Part shown: positions 48,651-59,864 of the stretch, in pieces
Numbering within the stretch: the first letter of the stretch is position 1
Layout: each line of letters starts with the position of its first letter
From: Porpolomopsis calyptriformis
Lineage: Eukaryota > Basidiomycota > Agaricomycetes > Agaricales > Hygrophoraceae
NCBI GenBank assembly: GCA_951640195.1
Contig: OX621164.1
Location: forward strand, 2,213,098-2,277,097
DNA length: 64,000 nt
Direction: 5' to 3'
Notes under the pieces: model-generated
What the model saw: only the letters and a program-made list of their open reading frames with translations
Databases searched by the model: none
Told to the model about the DNA's origin: nothing
Position numbers and translations under genes: made by a program

Positions 48651-48779
48651 TCCTAGATTGGGCATAGTCAACTGTCTTTCTTCTTGATGAAGAAGAAGGG
48701 GGAAGTGATGGGGGAGATGGACACATGATTCAGTCAAAGATAGTGGTGAACTACAGTGAAATGAACTTGCTATATAGCG

Positions 48780-50140
48780 GTGTTTCTTGGCGCACTGATC
48801 TTCGGCCGAAAAATCATTTATAGCCGATGAACACTGAAGCGCCGAAGACTAATATCGACCAAGTAGTAAAGGGTCGGCTGAAAATCAGGGTGCCTACAGG
48901 CAACTGGTTGGCCGAATGTGGAGAATGCTTAGATGGAGTATAACATGGTCTAGCTGAAACAGTAGGTTAGGATACGCTCTCGGCCGAGTGAGAGATATTC
49001 ATGCCATCGGAATGGCCGATGATATTGTAGCTTGGTACCACCGAAGGGCTGAGAATATAACAAAGCTGTCAACAGACAGGCCAAGGGTGATATGGAAGAA
49101 GTACCTCAGAGAGGCTGAGAAGAGATAGCTACATTAATGGGGTGGCTGAGACTGTTACTACTGATCGGCCGAGGGAAGATAAAGCACTATCAACGGAATG
49201 GCTGAGGGAATTATAACCTATATCCCACCAAGGCCAAGAACTAGATAGTGGCCAATGGAGGGGCCAAGGATGCAATAAGAGATGTGCTTCTGGGTGGCCG
49301 AAGGAGATGGTACCGTCAACAGGGTGGCCGAGACAGTTACTACAGATTGGCCGAGGGAAGATAAGCAGTATCAACAGAATGGCCGAGAGGATTATAACAC
49401 ATGTAACACTGCCCAGCTAAACAGGGATAGTGACGTTTACAAAGCGGCCAAGGTTTTATTATAATATGTATACTACGGATAGGCCGAGCAAGGATAGTAC
49501 TACCAAAGGGGTAGCCGAGACCATTTACAGCCATGTACTATAGCGTAGCTGTAGAAGGATAAGGCCCTTGAGAGCGGCCGACAGAGCGGCTGACTGTTAT
49601 ACACTATGTAGTACGGATTTGCCGAGGGAAGATATCATCGTCAATGGAGCAGCCAAGGGCATTACAGCGTTGTCAACCGATTGGCTGAGTGTATCGCAGC
49701 CCGTGTATTATGGATCGGCCCAGCCAGGATTGGACTATCAACGAGGTGGCCGAATATACCATAGCCTGTGGCTGTGGATCAGCCAAGCAGGATTAGAACT
49801 ACTGACAGAGTGGCTGAAAGGATCATAACCTATATACACTAGATAGGCTGAGCGCAGATAGGATGGAAAAGGAGTGGCCGAACCCATCTTTGTCCATGTA
49901 TCGGCTCGGCCGACCATGTATGGTAATGCCAATGGAGTGGCCGAGAGCATTATAACTACAAATCGGCTGAGCAAGGGTGCAACTGTCAACAGGGCAGCCG
50001 AGTCCATTATCAATCATTACCATAGCTTGGCCGGCCAGGAGTAGTAGTTTCAAAAGAGTGGCCGAGACTATCATAGCCCATGAAGCACGGTTCGGCCAGG
50101 CAGGATTGCATTGTTAACAGAGCCGCCGAGATTGTTATAA
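48780..50140. repeat. Degenerate tandem repeat built on GGCCGAG, period about 65 bp
   Basis: About twenty imperfect units share the core TGGCCGAG, alternating with ATCGGCCGAGnnAGGAT and TATCAACAG/TTATAACC blocks. Clear units start near 49317, 49370, 49428, 49492 and 49565. Spacing varies between about 50 and 75 bp. The repeat keeps many CpG, unlike the gypsy copy to its left. It lies directly upstream of the TET/JBP gene and may belong to the KDZ element. Confidence 0.75.
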
Positions 50141-50482
50141 GTAATATATTAGCGATCCCTCACCCCCGACGATGGATGAGGATTGGCAGTATTATCGGGA
50201 TTGGTGCTCTCGACTGGATTGGCGGGCGTATAGTGATCGGCCCTCTCAACCGGATCGGCGGGGATATACGGATTGGTGTGATCAATCTCTTTTGGGACAC
50301 CATCGGTGGCTTCCAACTTAGCTTATCTAATCAGCAGTTGACCAGTGGCTGAGTCCGGCTGAGTTCTAACCAGTGCAACTCTTCTCTTCAACCCTTCAAT
50401 CCTTCCACTTAAGCCAACTTTACACAAGGTATGTTTCCCTTAACATATTACACCTTTAATAGTAAATACAATGTTATTTTAG
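50141..50482. promoter_or_regulatory. Upstream region of the TET/JBP gene
   Basis: No coding sequence of note. A pyrimidine-rich stretch (CAACTCTTCTCTTCAACCCTTC near 50376-50400) about 85 bp upstream of the ATG is typical of fungal transcription starts. A short ATTGG-rich repeat (GATTGGTG, GGATTGGCGG, GGATCGGCGG) covers 50190-50275. Confidence 0.4.
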
Positions 50483-51808
50483 ATGGACACTAGCCAATCA
50501 CTCTCAGATACTACAGAAATGGTGGCACAATACATGCAAGCCAGATTCTCTACCAAACTTCAAGAGGATTGTGGAGTTGTGAGAACTGAGGATAAGGGAG
50601 CCCATCCTTCCCCCTCTCTCAGTATTGCAATGCTCTATGAATGTGAAGGGATAGTAGATGTGTTAGTGAAAGCAGTCAGGAATCCTTGTGAGTAGGTTGG
50701 ATTATTATAATAGAATGGTACTAACTAATATATCAGACATTATAGACTGGGATGTTGACTGTTACAGTAGATCAGTGCCAAATCAGAGGGCGCCGAAGGT
50801 CAAGGAAACGCTTCCGAAACGATATCCGCTGGTGATATTCCGAATGGAAAACCCAGCGCCGACGCCAATGGACATCTGCCGAAGTCCCTTTGGCAGAGGT
50901 TTTCTGGTTGACAGAGATGCACCAATCCGGCGTATCACCAATCCGGCAGTTATCATTGATATCTTCGGCCAGATTGTAGTCTGGCATTTGCCATCGGCGC
51001 TGTCCAACCAGGCCCAAGGCGAGATGTGGAAGGCATGCAGGCCTCTTGAGGCGGTCCTCCGAAAAAATGTACCTCGCCGAGCGGCTGCTGAGCTGATGGC
51101 CGAGAGCTCCAATTGCCGACAAGCATCGTGGCGTCATCAAAATTTCGCTGAGCCAACTCCGACAATGTTGCTTTCGCCAGGACTTGCAACATTGTCTCCA
51201 GCGTGGTTTGCCCAGGGGAATGATGTGAGTGATTTACAACATTGTGAGGAATTGATGGGCTAATAGAGTATTATCAGATGCCTACCGACCAACTCTACAT
51301 TTCGCAAGATTTCCGGACTGCCGACGCAAGGAACTTCATCAATCAATTGGCGCCGTACTTCATATTGATGAGCAGGATCCTCTCGGTCATCCACCCTGAA
51401 CTATACCTCACTGGCGCCGAAGCTCTCCGGAGGTTGGAGAAAAATAAAGACTTCGCTGAAGCCGTTCGGCGTTGGCCCTCGGTGTTTTCAGGGTCTCAAA
51501 TCATCGCCAACCGGATTACACCAGAGCACCGAGACCTCAAATCCCGAGCTGAGTGGTATGATATCCTAGCTACTGTCAGCCCATATACCGATGGCTGGAT
51601 GAGCCTACCGAATATCAGTGTGGAGTTGAAGTATAACTCGGGGTCGGTGGTAGGGATTGGTGGCTGAGTTATCAGGCATGCAGTGAACTCCTTCAATGGT
51701 GAAAGGGTTTGTTATACTAACTTTATGAGGTCTAATGTTCATGAAAGGATGAGGGTAGCTAATCCAGGATGGAGTACATTGAAAGGAATACTAGATAGAT
51801 TTATATAA
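50483..51808 (+). pseudogene. TET/JBP-type 2-oxoglutarate/Fe(II) dioxygenase gene of a KDZ transposon
   Basis: Fungal TET/JBP enzymes oxidise 5-methylcytosine and are expanded together with KDZ transposons in mushroom fungi (family knowledge). Blocks in order: an N-terminal region; DIFGQIVVWHLPSALSNQ followed by an EMWKACRPLEAVL helix; LSPAWFAQGND; an exon with DARNFINQLAPYFILMSRIL, IHPELYLTGAEALRRL and RRWPSVFSGSQIIANR; then TPEHRDLKSRAEWYDIL with the iron-binding HxD, and SVELKYNSGSVVGI. An in-frame TGA at 51665-51667 interrupts the last core strand. Sequence beyond it still reads VIRHAV (second iron His), then FNGERVCYTNFMRSNVHERM with the 2-oxoglutarate Arg region, to TAA at 51808. Apart from this stop it looks complete. 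It overlaps the KDZ gene end by 8 bp, tail to tail. Confidence 0.72.
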
Positions 51809-54800
51809 TTTGGGACTTTGGTAATATATTTTTGAATTGTGTCTTAGCATCTAAAGCAAATTGAGCCCACATCCATTCCTGCTTATATGCATAGGCTGCA
51901 TGACCATCTAAAGAGCTGTTCTTTGCATTGGTAGCTAGGTCCCTCCATAGGTAGGACTTGTGATTGAAATATCTGACTGTCCAATCCATTTCATGTTTGA
52001 GGAGGATGAATTCCTTGGACCACCGATCGAATCTTGCCTTGGCCTTCAGCCAATGTACTCGATAAACTGCGCCGAAGGTTAATTGGGGTGAGATTATACA
52101 CTGCCGAGATCATTTCAGTGCTTACATTCTTTCATCCAATCACTTTCGGCAGATGCAAGAGTGACATCCATAGTCTAGAACCATGGAAGATGGCTATTTC
52201 ATTGGCCGTGAATACTTGGATCATGAGTAGCAGTAGTGACTTTCAGATTGGCTCTTGATAACTTCTGGTACTTTGACAACAGGGAGTCGGCGGTGCCGAG
52301 ATTGATCATAGCTTTCCTAGCTTGGCAGTAGATATGATATTGAGTTTTGACAGAGGTCTCAATGATGGCCACCGAGCTGAAAGCTCTTGTCTTTTTCTTC
52401 TGACTGTTAGCATAACATACTAATGTTCGGTAGAGGAAAGCCTTGTGACCAAGGTTGAATTGAAGTTGATGTAGGGCATCATTGGCTTGACCGATACGAA
52501 GTTGTAACTCTTGGTCCACAAGGGCTGAGAGTCCATGAGAGTGACATGATTTGAAACCAAGGACTGAGGGGAGGAGGAGTCGGGAATCATCTACCCATGG
52601 GGGATCATCGGCATCGGCATCGGCATCGGCCTCGGCCTCGGCAATGGCATCGGCATCAGCCTTGGCATTGGTATCTTCAAGCTGGTCTTTAGCCTCTTCA
52701 ACGGACAGATCACTTTCAGAATCGGAATTGTCACCACAGACAGTAGGGATGTGTTCAGAGGGATTGGTGTCATCATCGTCATTGTAATATTGAAGATTAG
52801 CAAAAATTAAAGCATCTTTATTGAATGCTGAAATCTTGCGCTGGAGCCGATTGTGTTGCTCGGTGAGTTTATTTTGTTCGGCGGTGGAGGGAGATCGGCC
52901 GAGTTTAATAGCACTCTGATTCAACGCATGTCTAACTATAGGTAAGATAGATGTTGTAGTTACATGTATAGATGGAAGGCTCACTGAAATTCTTGAATCT
53001 TGATACCTAGGGAAATCCATGCCGCCGAGCCAGGGATATTAATTGCCGAATGCTTCTCCTTTTCTAATAATTCTTGCTGTTTCCTAGCTTGCCCAGGTGC
53101 TGTTTCCGAATGTGAGAAAAGAGTTGTAATACCTACTAAGTACATACCTTTCTGAACATTAACATCAAACACTTTCATAGCATTTAAATCGGCGAGACGG
53201 TCTTGGAGTGCCTGTTCCTCAACCTCTTCCCATTCTCGGAGCATTTGGGGATCAGCCGAAAATGATAAATCATGATAAGCTTGTTTGGCAAGGTTTTGTT
53301 GATGAATAGTATGTTTGAGTTTTTTGCAAAGCGCCGAGGCCATCCGAAGCAACTTCTTCCAGTTGGAATCATTCATATGATCATCCAGAGTTTCTTGGCG
53401 GTGGTAGGTAGACATACTCTGAGTGCTGCCGGTTACCTCATTTAATTGAGACCAAAGAGTTTCCAGGATTTCCCCATCAACTTGGCCGATGCCAGGAATG
53501 AAGTTTGGAGCATACTTGGGAAAACACTCTTCTTGATGACCATGAATATGGAAGAGGCCGATTGCTGGTTCTATCACCATTTTCGGTGGGACCGAAAGGG
53601 ACTAGATTGGACTCGGTCCAGGAAATGAATGAAGAATTGACAAGCAATGTCATAGCAAATGACAGCCCTTGTAAGTCCACCAGTGTTATATTGGAGGGCT
53701 TGACAAAGGGAGTAATCCATGTTCATCTGCCTTTCACCCTTTTGGAAGTCAACCACCGAATGAGGAATAAAAAAGCCATGCCGAGAGCAAGCGGCAGCGC
53801 CGATGCCACTCGCTTCCAACCTATGCCTTTCAGCATTAGCTCGGTTAACAGCCTTGTGATTATTACAAGTTGATCTCTACCCCCCAAGTTAACCATGGCT
53901 TACTATTCAGATTGAAATTACCTACTTCTTTGCGCTCCACCGATAGGGTTAGATGCTTCTTGTAGTCCTCCTCTTTCACAAAGAATGCTGTTCCATCACT
54001 AAGTATAACTTCATCTTGAGGATTCTTCATCCGGAGGTGCTCAGCAGAGAAGTTGCCATCTAAAACGTACCCTCGGGTCATCAACCACCTACATCACTAT
54101 GATTAGCTGAGAATAACACTGCTAGTATGTTATTACTGCTCTGGTATCATTCTCCAATTGTCAGGGAGGTTTATTCCAGGTTGTGGGCAAGCTGGGCAAA
54201 AGATGGCCATATTCCCTTGGCTATTGGTAGTTTCATCGGCGCCAGTGTTAGTTGGTTGGTGCAGTTCAGTGGTGTTGGGAGGATAACCAATGCCGTACCA
54301 TTTCTGAGCTTTGAGATGTTGCCATTGTCGGCTCACCCTTAGGAGCTCTCGGTATCGATCTGGTACCAAATTCAGGAATGCCTTGCTAGTTATCCGCCAA
54401 AGTTTAGAATAGAAGTTAAGAGCCGAAGTCTTGCATTCCAAGTTTTGCATCAGGAATTCATTTAGGACACGAAATGTGAAGACAGTTTGGATTCGTTGGA
54501 AGCTAGCTGGATAGAGACCGATAGATAAGAGGTCTAAGTCCTTTCGCCGATTCTCATGGGCCGCTCGGCATGCACACCAGACAATAGGTATTTTGTGGAC
54601 CCCAGAAGTATCAATGACCAGCACCTCTGTCATGTCTGGTGCTGTGGGCTGGCTGCCAAAGATGTCAGCGTTATCATCGCCCACCGAGCCAATCACGGTA
54701 TCCACCAAAAGATTTGCCAAGGCATCGGTGCCAGGGCATGAGTCGCCGAAATGGCCAGTATATAGTTTAATACCGGCCTTGGCCAAACTGCTTGGTTGGA

Positions 54801-55039
54801 AAAAGTTTCCAACCCATTGCTCCACTTGGTGGAATGGGAGCCAAGGGTGGGAGGCCAAGAGACATTCAGTACAAAACATCGGCGACCCAAAGCAATCCTG
54901 GCATCTCCAACTGCCTTCTCGGTGTCGGCATCCTAAGCAAGTTCTTCCCGGAGTTGGAGCTTCTGATGCTAAAATAGTATAAAGGAATTCCTCCCGGCGA
55001 GGAAGCCATTCGCGCATGAAATCATTCTGAGACTAGATG
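51801..55039 (-). CDS. KDZ-family transposase with CxC2 cysteine cluster, 5' end cut off
   Basis: KDZ (Kyakuja-Dileera-Zisupton) DDE transposases move large DNA elements in mushroom fungi (family knowledge). The 5' part (54133-55017 and a few codons upstream) carries MREWLPRREEF and the CxC2 cluster CLGCRHREGSWRCQDCFG, then MFCTECL. Later exons carry VLDGNFSAEHLRMKNP (first catalytic Asp region), ICYDIACQFFIHF (second), IGLFHIHGHQEECFPKYAPN and GIGQVDGEILETLW with the catalytic Glu, then LDDHMNDSNWKKL. The C-terminal part is helical, with an Ala/Asp repeat at 52606-52670, and ends at 51801. At least six introns. No stop was noticed in the conserved exons, but coding continues upstream of the first ATG (SQNDF) and is interrupted by the LTR at 55040, so the true N-terminus is missing. 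Confidence 0.82.
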
Positions 55040-55478
55040 TGTTAAGGCGCAGGGATCTTTCGGTCGGCTTTGGAGGGAGTCAACGGATAGAACAGAGATC
55101 CTAGTCAAATGACTAAGGTGGGGTGTCTATGTTGAGATCGAAACTAAGGATACAAACTCTAGCTACGCTATTTATCTATGTTCTGAGTTTGAATCCTACG
55201 ACTCAACGGCGATCCATGGAACGGCTGATTCAGCTGCTGCGGAGGGCTGCGCAACTGCGGATGACTGAGCTGCTGCGGATGACTGAGCTGCTGCGGATGG
55301 CGTCATTGCCGACCAATGGCGGAAGTCGCTCATGCGTGACGGTCACAGATGTGACAGTCACGGTCACAAGTGACAAGAAGGAAACGATGAGATAAGGAAG
55401 GTGGTGAATGAGTGAGATAAGATTAGATAGGCTGCGATAAGATAAGATAAAAATGAAAAGGATGAACGTATCGTAACA
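55040..55478 (-). repeat. 3' LTR of the younger Ty3/gypsy element (439 bp)
   Basis: On the element's sense strand it begins TGTTACGATACG and ends GCGCCTTAACA. The partner is 61930-62368, also 439 bp, differing at about 12 sites by eye, so the insertion is not recent. The adjacent sense-strand purine run GAAGGGAGAGTGA (55479-55491) is the expected polypurine tract. A short motif with the core CTGCGGATGACTGAG repeats inside. Confidence 0.93.
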
Positions 55479-55511
55479 TCACTCTCCCTTCAGAATCGCG
55501 TCCGCGCGAGT

Positions 55512-58500
55512 TCAACGTAGGCGTTGGAGATGTCTTGAGCAGTCTCGTAAAAGCCAGCGGGGTGTGTAACAGGGGATGGTAGGGAGGTAATGGCCGTATC
55601 GTCGTTGGATATCCACGGCCGAAAGAGGGAGTGTAAGCTGGTACAAACGGAGCACTTGGCCACGGCTGTCCAGTCGCGCAACGAGGGTGACTGCGTTGAC
55701 TGGGCCTTTCTCGTAGATCCAGACTCGTCGTACATGTGCAGGGAGATGGGGGAAGAGGACAGAGATATCGAAATCGGAGTTCAGAGCACGATCGACTTCG
55801 ATGGGCGTGAGCGGGACAATGACATCAATGTTGTCGGACACCGTCGGTGGTTTGTAGTCTTCGCCGTACGAGTCAGTGATTGGATCGTAGGGGCGATTGT
55901 CGATGCCAAAGAAATCGTCCATGCGAATGATGCGGATCTGAAGCTTCGGGGCTGGTCGTTTCGGGTTCAGAGTGTGGAACTCGTCAACCAACTCTTGGGC
56001 GTGCGCGACATCAGATGTGGACTGCCAAGTATTCTCTTCGTTGGTGTAGCCTTCCCAATGTACTAGATATTGGAGCTGCTTTCGGTGGATTCGGGAATCC
56101 AAAATTCTCTCGACAACGTATTCGGTTTCGTCGTTCACCTGGAGGGGAGGGGGAGGAGGAGGAGCCTTTTGGTTCGGGTAGGAAGGATGACGGTAGGGGG
56201 ATAGATAGGACTCATTGAAGACTGGGTGCAAGCCCGTCCACTCGTGAGGGAGTTCGAGTCGGTAGGCAGAACGACCAATTTTCTCGACGACCTTGAAGGG
56301 TCCGAAGCGCTTGTTGTCGAGCTTCTTCATTGCACGATTGGTCTTGATGTTCGTGGCGGCGAGCCAGACTTTGTCTCCGGGAGCGTACTCCTGAGTGGGT
56401 CGGGATCGTTTATCGTGACTAGCCTTCATTTGTTCGTTGGCCTGCCTGAGGGCAGACTCAGTCTCCTGACGGACTTGCTTCATTCGCTCTGCGAACTGGG
56501 TAGCGGATTCGTTTCGGACTTCCCTTCAGGTATCGTTTCCAGACCAAGGATGTTGACCGTAATTGACGTAGAAAGGGGTTCGGGTGGTGGCAGCGTGGAC
56601 AGAGTTATTATATGAGAACTCAGCTAGTGCCAACCATTCCTTCCAATTATCCTGGCGATGATTGATGAAGACTCGCAGATATTGCTCGAGAGTCTGATTC
56701 ATTCGTTCGGACTGGCCATCAGTTTGAGGGTGGTAAGCGGTGGAAACGTTTTGCGTTGTGCCTAAGAGGTGGAAGAGATCAGTCATGTATTTGGATACGA
56801 ATCGTGGATCGCGATCGTGAATGATCCGTCGTGGGACTCCATGATCCCGGATGATGCGATCCCGAATGATCTTTGCGAAGCCTTCCGAATTGAGTTCGAT
56901 GTGGGTGGCTTCGAACTTGACGGCTTTCGAAAAGGTGTCAACGATAGTCAGGACGGCATTGTAACCCTGACATTCGGGGATCGGTCCTACGAGATCGACG
57001 GTGATCGTGTCCCAAGGGCGAGTCGGGGGATCGAATGGGTGGAGCGGGGTCTTCGCGGATAGACGAGATGCCTTGGTGCGTTGACAAGTCTCACAACCGG
57101 AGATGTACTGTTTCACATCTCGACGGATAGTGGGCCACCAGTAATCACGACAGAGGACTTCGGTGGTCCTGAGGGGACCGTAATGTCCTGACAAAGGATT
57201 GTCATGATACCGAGAGATAATTTCGCCACGGAGAGGTCTGTCAATAGAGACATAAATCTGATCGTTGAAGGTGAGGATACCATCGTTTTGGGTCTTCCAA
57301 CCGTTTTCTTGTTTTCTTCGAAGGAGCGTGACGGAATCTTCTTTGTTCTGATAGGAATTCTTGATGCGTAAACGAAAGTGGTCGGGTTCAACATCAAGTT
57401 GAATCGGTCGGAGGTCTACGACGGGGTGAGAATTGATAGAAAAAAGAGTGTCGGGTAAGAGAATCGTGTCGTCATTGTCATCCACCCCCCTTGCAAATCC
57501 TGGTTGTCTCGACAGGATGTCAGCCTTCGAGTTGGCCTTACCAGCGACATGATGAAGGGTGAAGTGGAAGTCTTGCAACTCCGTAAGCCAGCGAGCTTGA
57601 CGTCTATTAAGCTTCTGCGGCTTCTTGAAGTATTGGAGGTTGGCGTGGTCAGTCCAAACCTCAAAGACTTGCTTTGCGGACAACAAATGTTTGCGAAACT
57701 CTTGAAGAGCGGCCATTATTGCGAGGAGTTCGCGATCGTAAACTTGATAATTTCGTTCCGCGGGACTGAATGATTTCGAGAGGAATCCAATGGGCTTCCA
57801 GATGTTTTCTTGTTTTTGTGAGAGTATAGCGCCCAGAGCGTATTCAGAAGCATCAGTCTCGACGTGGAGTAGGTCGTAATCGTTAGCGATAGAAAGGACA
57901 GGAGCGGAAGTAATGATAGTTTTGAGGACGTCGAAGGCGTCCTGACATTGATCAGTCCATTTGAAAAGAGTGTTGCCAGTTAAGACATTAAGGGGGCGGG
58001 CGATACCGGCAAAGTGGTGGATGAAGCGACGGTAGAAGTTGCAAAACCCAAGGAAAGACTGAACGTCGCGTTTGCAGGTCGGAGTCGGCCAATCGGTGAT
58101 ACCTTGGACCTTAATCGGGTCCATCTTGACTTGGCCTTCCGAGACAACAACTCCGAGATATTCCACTTGTTTTTGATCGAACTCGCATTTATCGGGCTTG
58201 AGGTAAAGTTTGTGTTTACGAAGTAGAGACATGACTTCGTGGACGTGCCGATGATGCGTTTCGAGATCCTTATCAAAGATCAGTATATCATCGATGTAGA
58301 TCAATACATGACCTTGGTGGATCTGGACATGGAAGATGTCGTTCATCATTGTCTGAAAGGTGGCAGGCGAGTTGGTGAGTCCAAAGAACATGACCAGGGG
58401 TTCGAACAAGCCACGGTTAGTCCTGAACGCGGCTTTGTGTTCGTCGCCTTCCTTGATGCGAACGTTATTGTAACCCCAGCGAATGTCCAATTTGGTGAAG

Positions 58501-59864
58501 TAACGGGCATTCTGGAGGGTGTCGATGAGTTCGGTAATCAAGGGGAGTGGGTAGCGATTTTTGATGGTCAAATCGTTCAATTTGCGGTAGTCTTGGATCG
58601 GGCGCAATCGACCGTCTTTCTTCTTGATAAAGAAGAAGGGGGAAGCGATGGGGGAGATAGAAGGGCGAATTCGTCCGGTTCGGAGGTTCTCTTCGAGGAA
58701 TTCGTCAAGTTGCGAACGTTCATCCACACTGAGGGGGTAGATCTTGCAATCGAGCTTCTCGTCGGTTCCGGGGAGTAGTTCGATCGCGTGGTCCCAAGGG
58801 CGAGGTGGTGGTAGTTCGTCGAAGTCTTTCTTGGTAAAGACGTCTTGAAATTCGTGAAGATAGTCAGGGACGATTTCTTTCCAATTGCGATCCTTCTTCT
58901 GAGCTTCGGCAGCCTTGATCGCGAGTTCTTGCGACTTGGTCATCAACCGAATTCGGATAGCAGGGGTGAGATCGATCATGAGGAGATGATCGTCATCCTC
59001 CAGGGTAAGGTTGTTGATGTCGGAAGAATCGACGGAGGGACGACAGTCCGATGGGCATCGATCGAAATCGAGGGTACCAGTCTTCCAGTCCATGGAGGGG
59101 TTGTGGGTCTTAAGCCAATCGTGTCTGAGGAAAATCTGTCCTTTGCCAAGGTTGGTTATGCTAAAACTAATCCTTTCCACGTGGGTTCCGATCCGTAGCT
59201 CAAGAGTGACCATATCCGTGATGGGGCCTTCGGTGTTAGGTTGTCCGTCAGCATTGTGCACTCGGATAGGTCGAGCAAGGGGAGTCGTGTGGAGATCATG
59301 GTCTCGGACATACTTGACATCGATACAGGAGCCTTCGCATCCGCTATCGACAAGAGCAGTAGCAGTGTGCTCCGTACGATCGTCCAAGGTGACAAGATGA
59401 GTCTTGAGGACGAGTTGATTTCCTTGGGAACCGCGAACGAAGACGTGAGGTTGCTTGAGTTCGTTCAGGGCTCGGATGGCACTCTCCGGGGTGAGGGCGG
59501 TGATTTCATCGATGGTGGACTGCACCATCTCTCGCGAACGTGCAGGGTGCGACCAGTGTTGCAGGATGGAGATCGCGGAATTAGCGTTATCCTTAATGGC
59601 ATTAACGATATCTAGAGGTGTTAAAAGAGAGTTGACGTTGATCGAATCGACAGAAGGAGACAATGATTTGGGAGTGGGGATTTCGGGGCGTTCAATGCGT
59701 ACATCTGACGGAACAAGTTTCGGAGGAGGAGAAACAACGGGGGTATTCGATTCGGGTATAGTTGGTACTGTACATGCCGTTGTTGTGGGTAAAAAAGAAA
59801 TGTCCGATACAATGTTATGCCAGAGCAGGCAGCTACCAGTCGAATGAAGGGAACGCATCTTCAT
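55512..59864 (-). pseudogene. pol: Retrotransposon pol polyprotein with one in-frame TGA
   Basis: 1450 codons in one frame from the ATG at 59864, interrupted only by TGA at 56526-56528. In order: aspartic protease (ALVDSGCEGS), reverse transcriptase (FFFIKKKDGRLRPIQDYRKL and LIYIDDILIF with the YIDD active site), RNase H (LHVETDASEYALGAIL), integrase zinc finger (HYGPLRTTEVL, CETCQRTKA) and catalytic core (VDLVGPIPECQGYN, VDTFSKAVKF, AYHPQTDGQSERMNQTLEQY). After the TGA come VRNESATQFAERMKQVRQ, a GPFKVV module and a chromodomain (VVERILDSRIHRKQLQYLVH and WEGYTNEENTW). About 170 further residues follow the chromodomain, containing IDVIVPLTPIEVDRAL and VWIYEKGPVNAVTLV, with no function recognised. 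The start overlaps the gag stop as ATGA. Confidence 0.92.

Larger units (their letters stand above)
43164..48755 (-). mobile_element. Old, CpG-depleted Ty3/gypsy chromodomain retrotransposon copy (3' part)
   Basis: On the minus strand this stretch parallels 55479-58700 of the younger element: the C-terminal domain, chromodomain (NTWQS-like part near 43690), integrase (GHYGPHKTTEIL and CETCQCTKASH in 44933-45556; AYHPQTDGQSE in 44600-44857), RNase H and reverse transcriptase up to about 48755. It is riddled with stops and frameshifts. CpG sites of the younger copy are mostly TpG or CpA here. At least five other elements sit inside it (44339-44728, 46124-46895, 47073-47284, 47656-48650 with 47842-48181). 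Gag and the 5' LTR are not found; the repeat and KDZ region begin where homology ends. Confidence 0.85.

Noticed and set aside
52606..52670. Microsatellite as an independent repeat element
   Set aside because: The GGCATC/GGCCTC run is in frame in the KDZ gene and encodes an Ala/Asp stretch, so it is part of the coding sequence.
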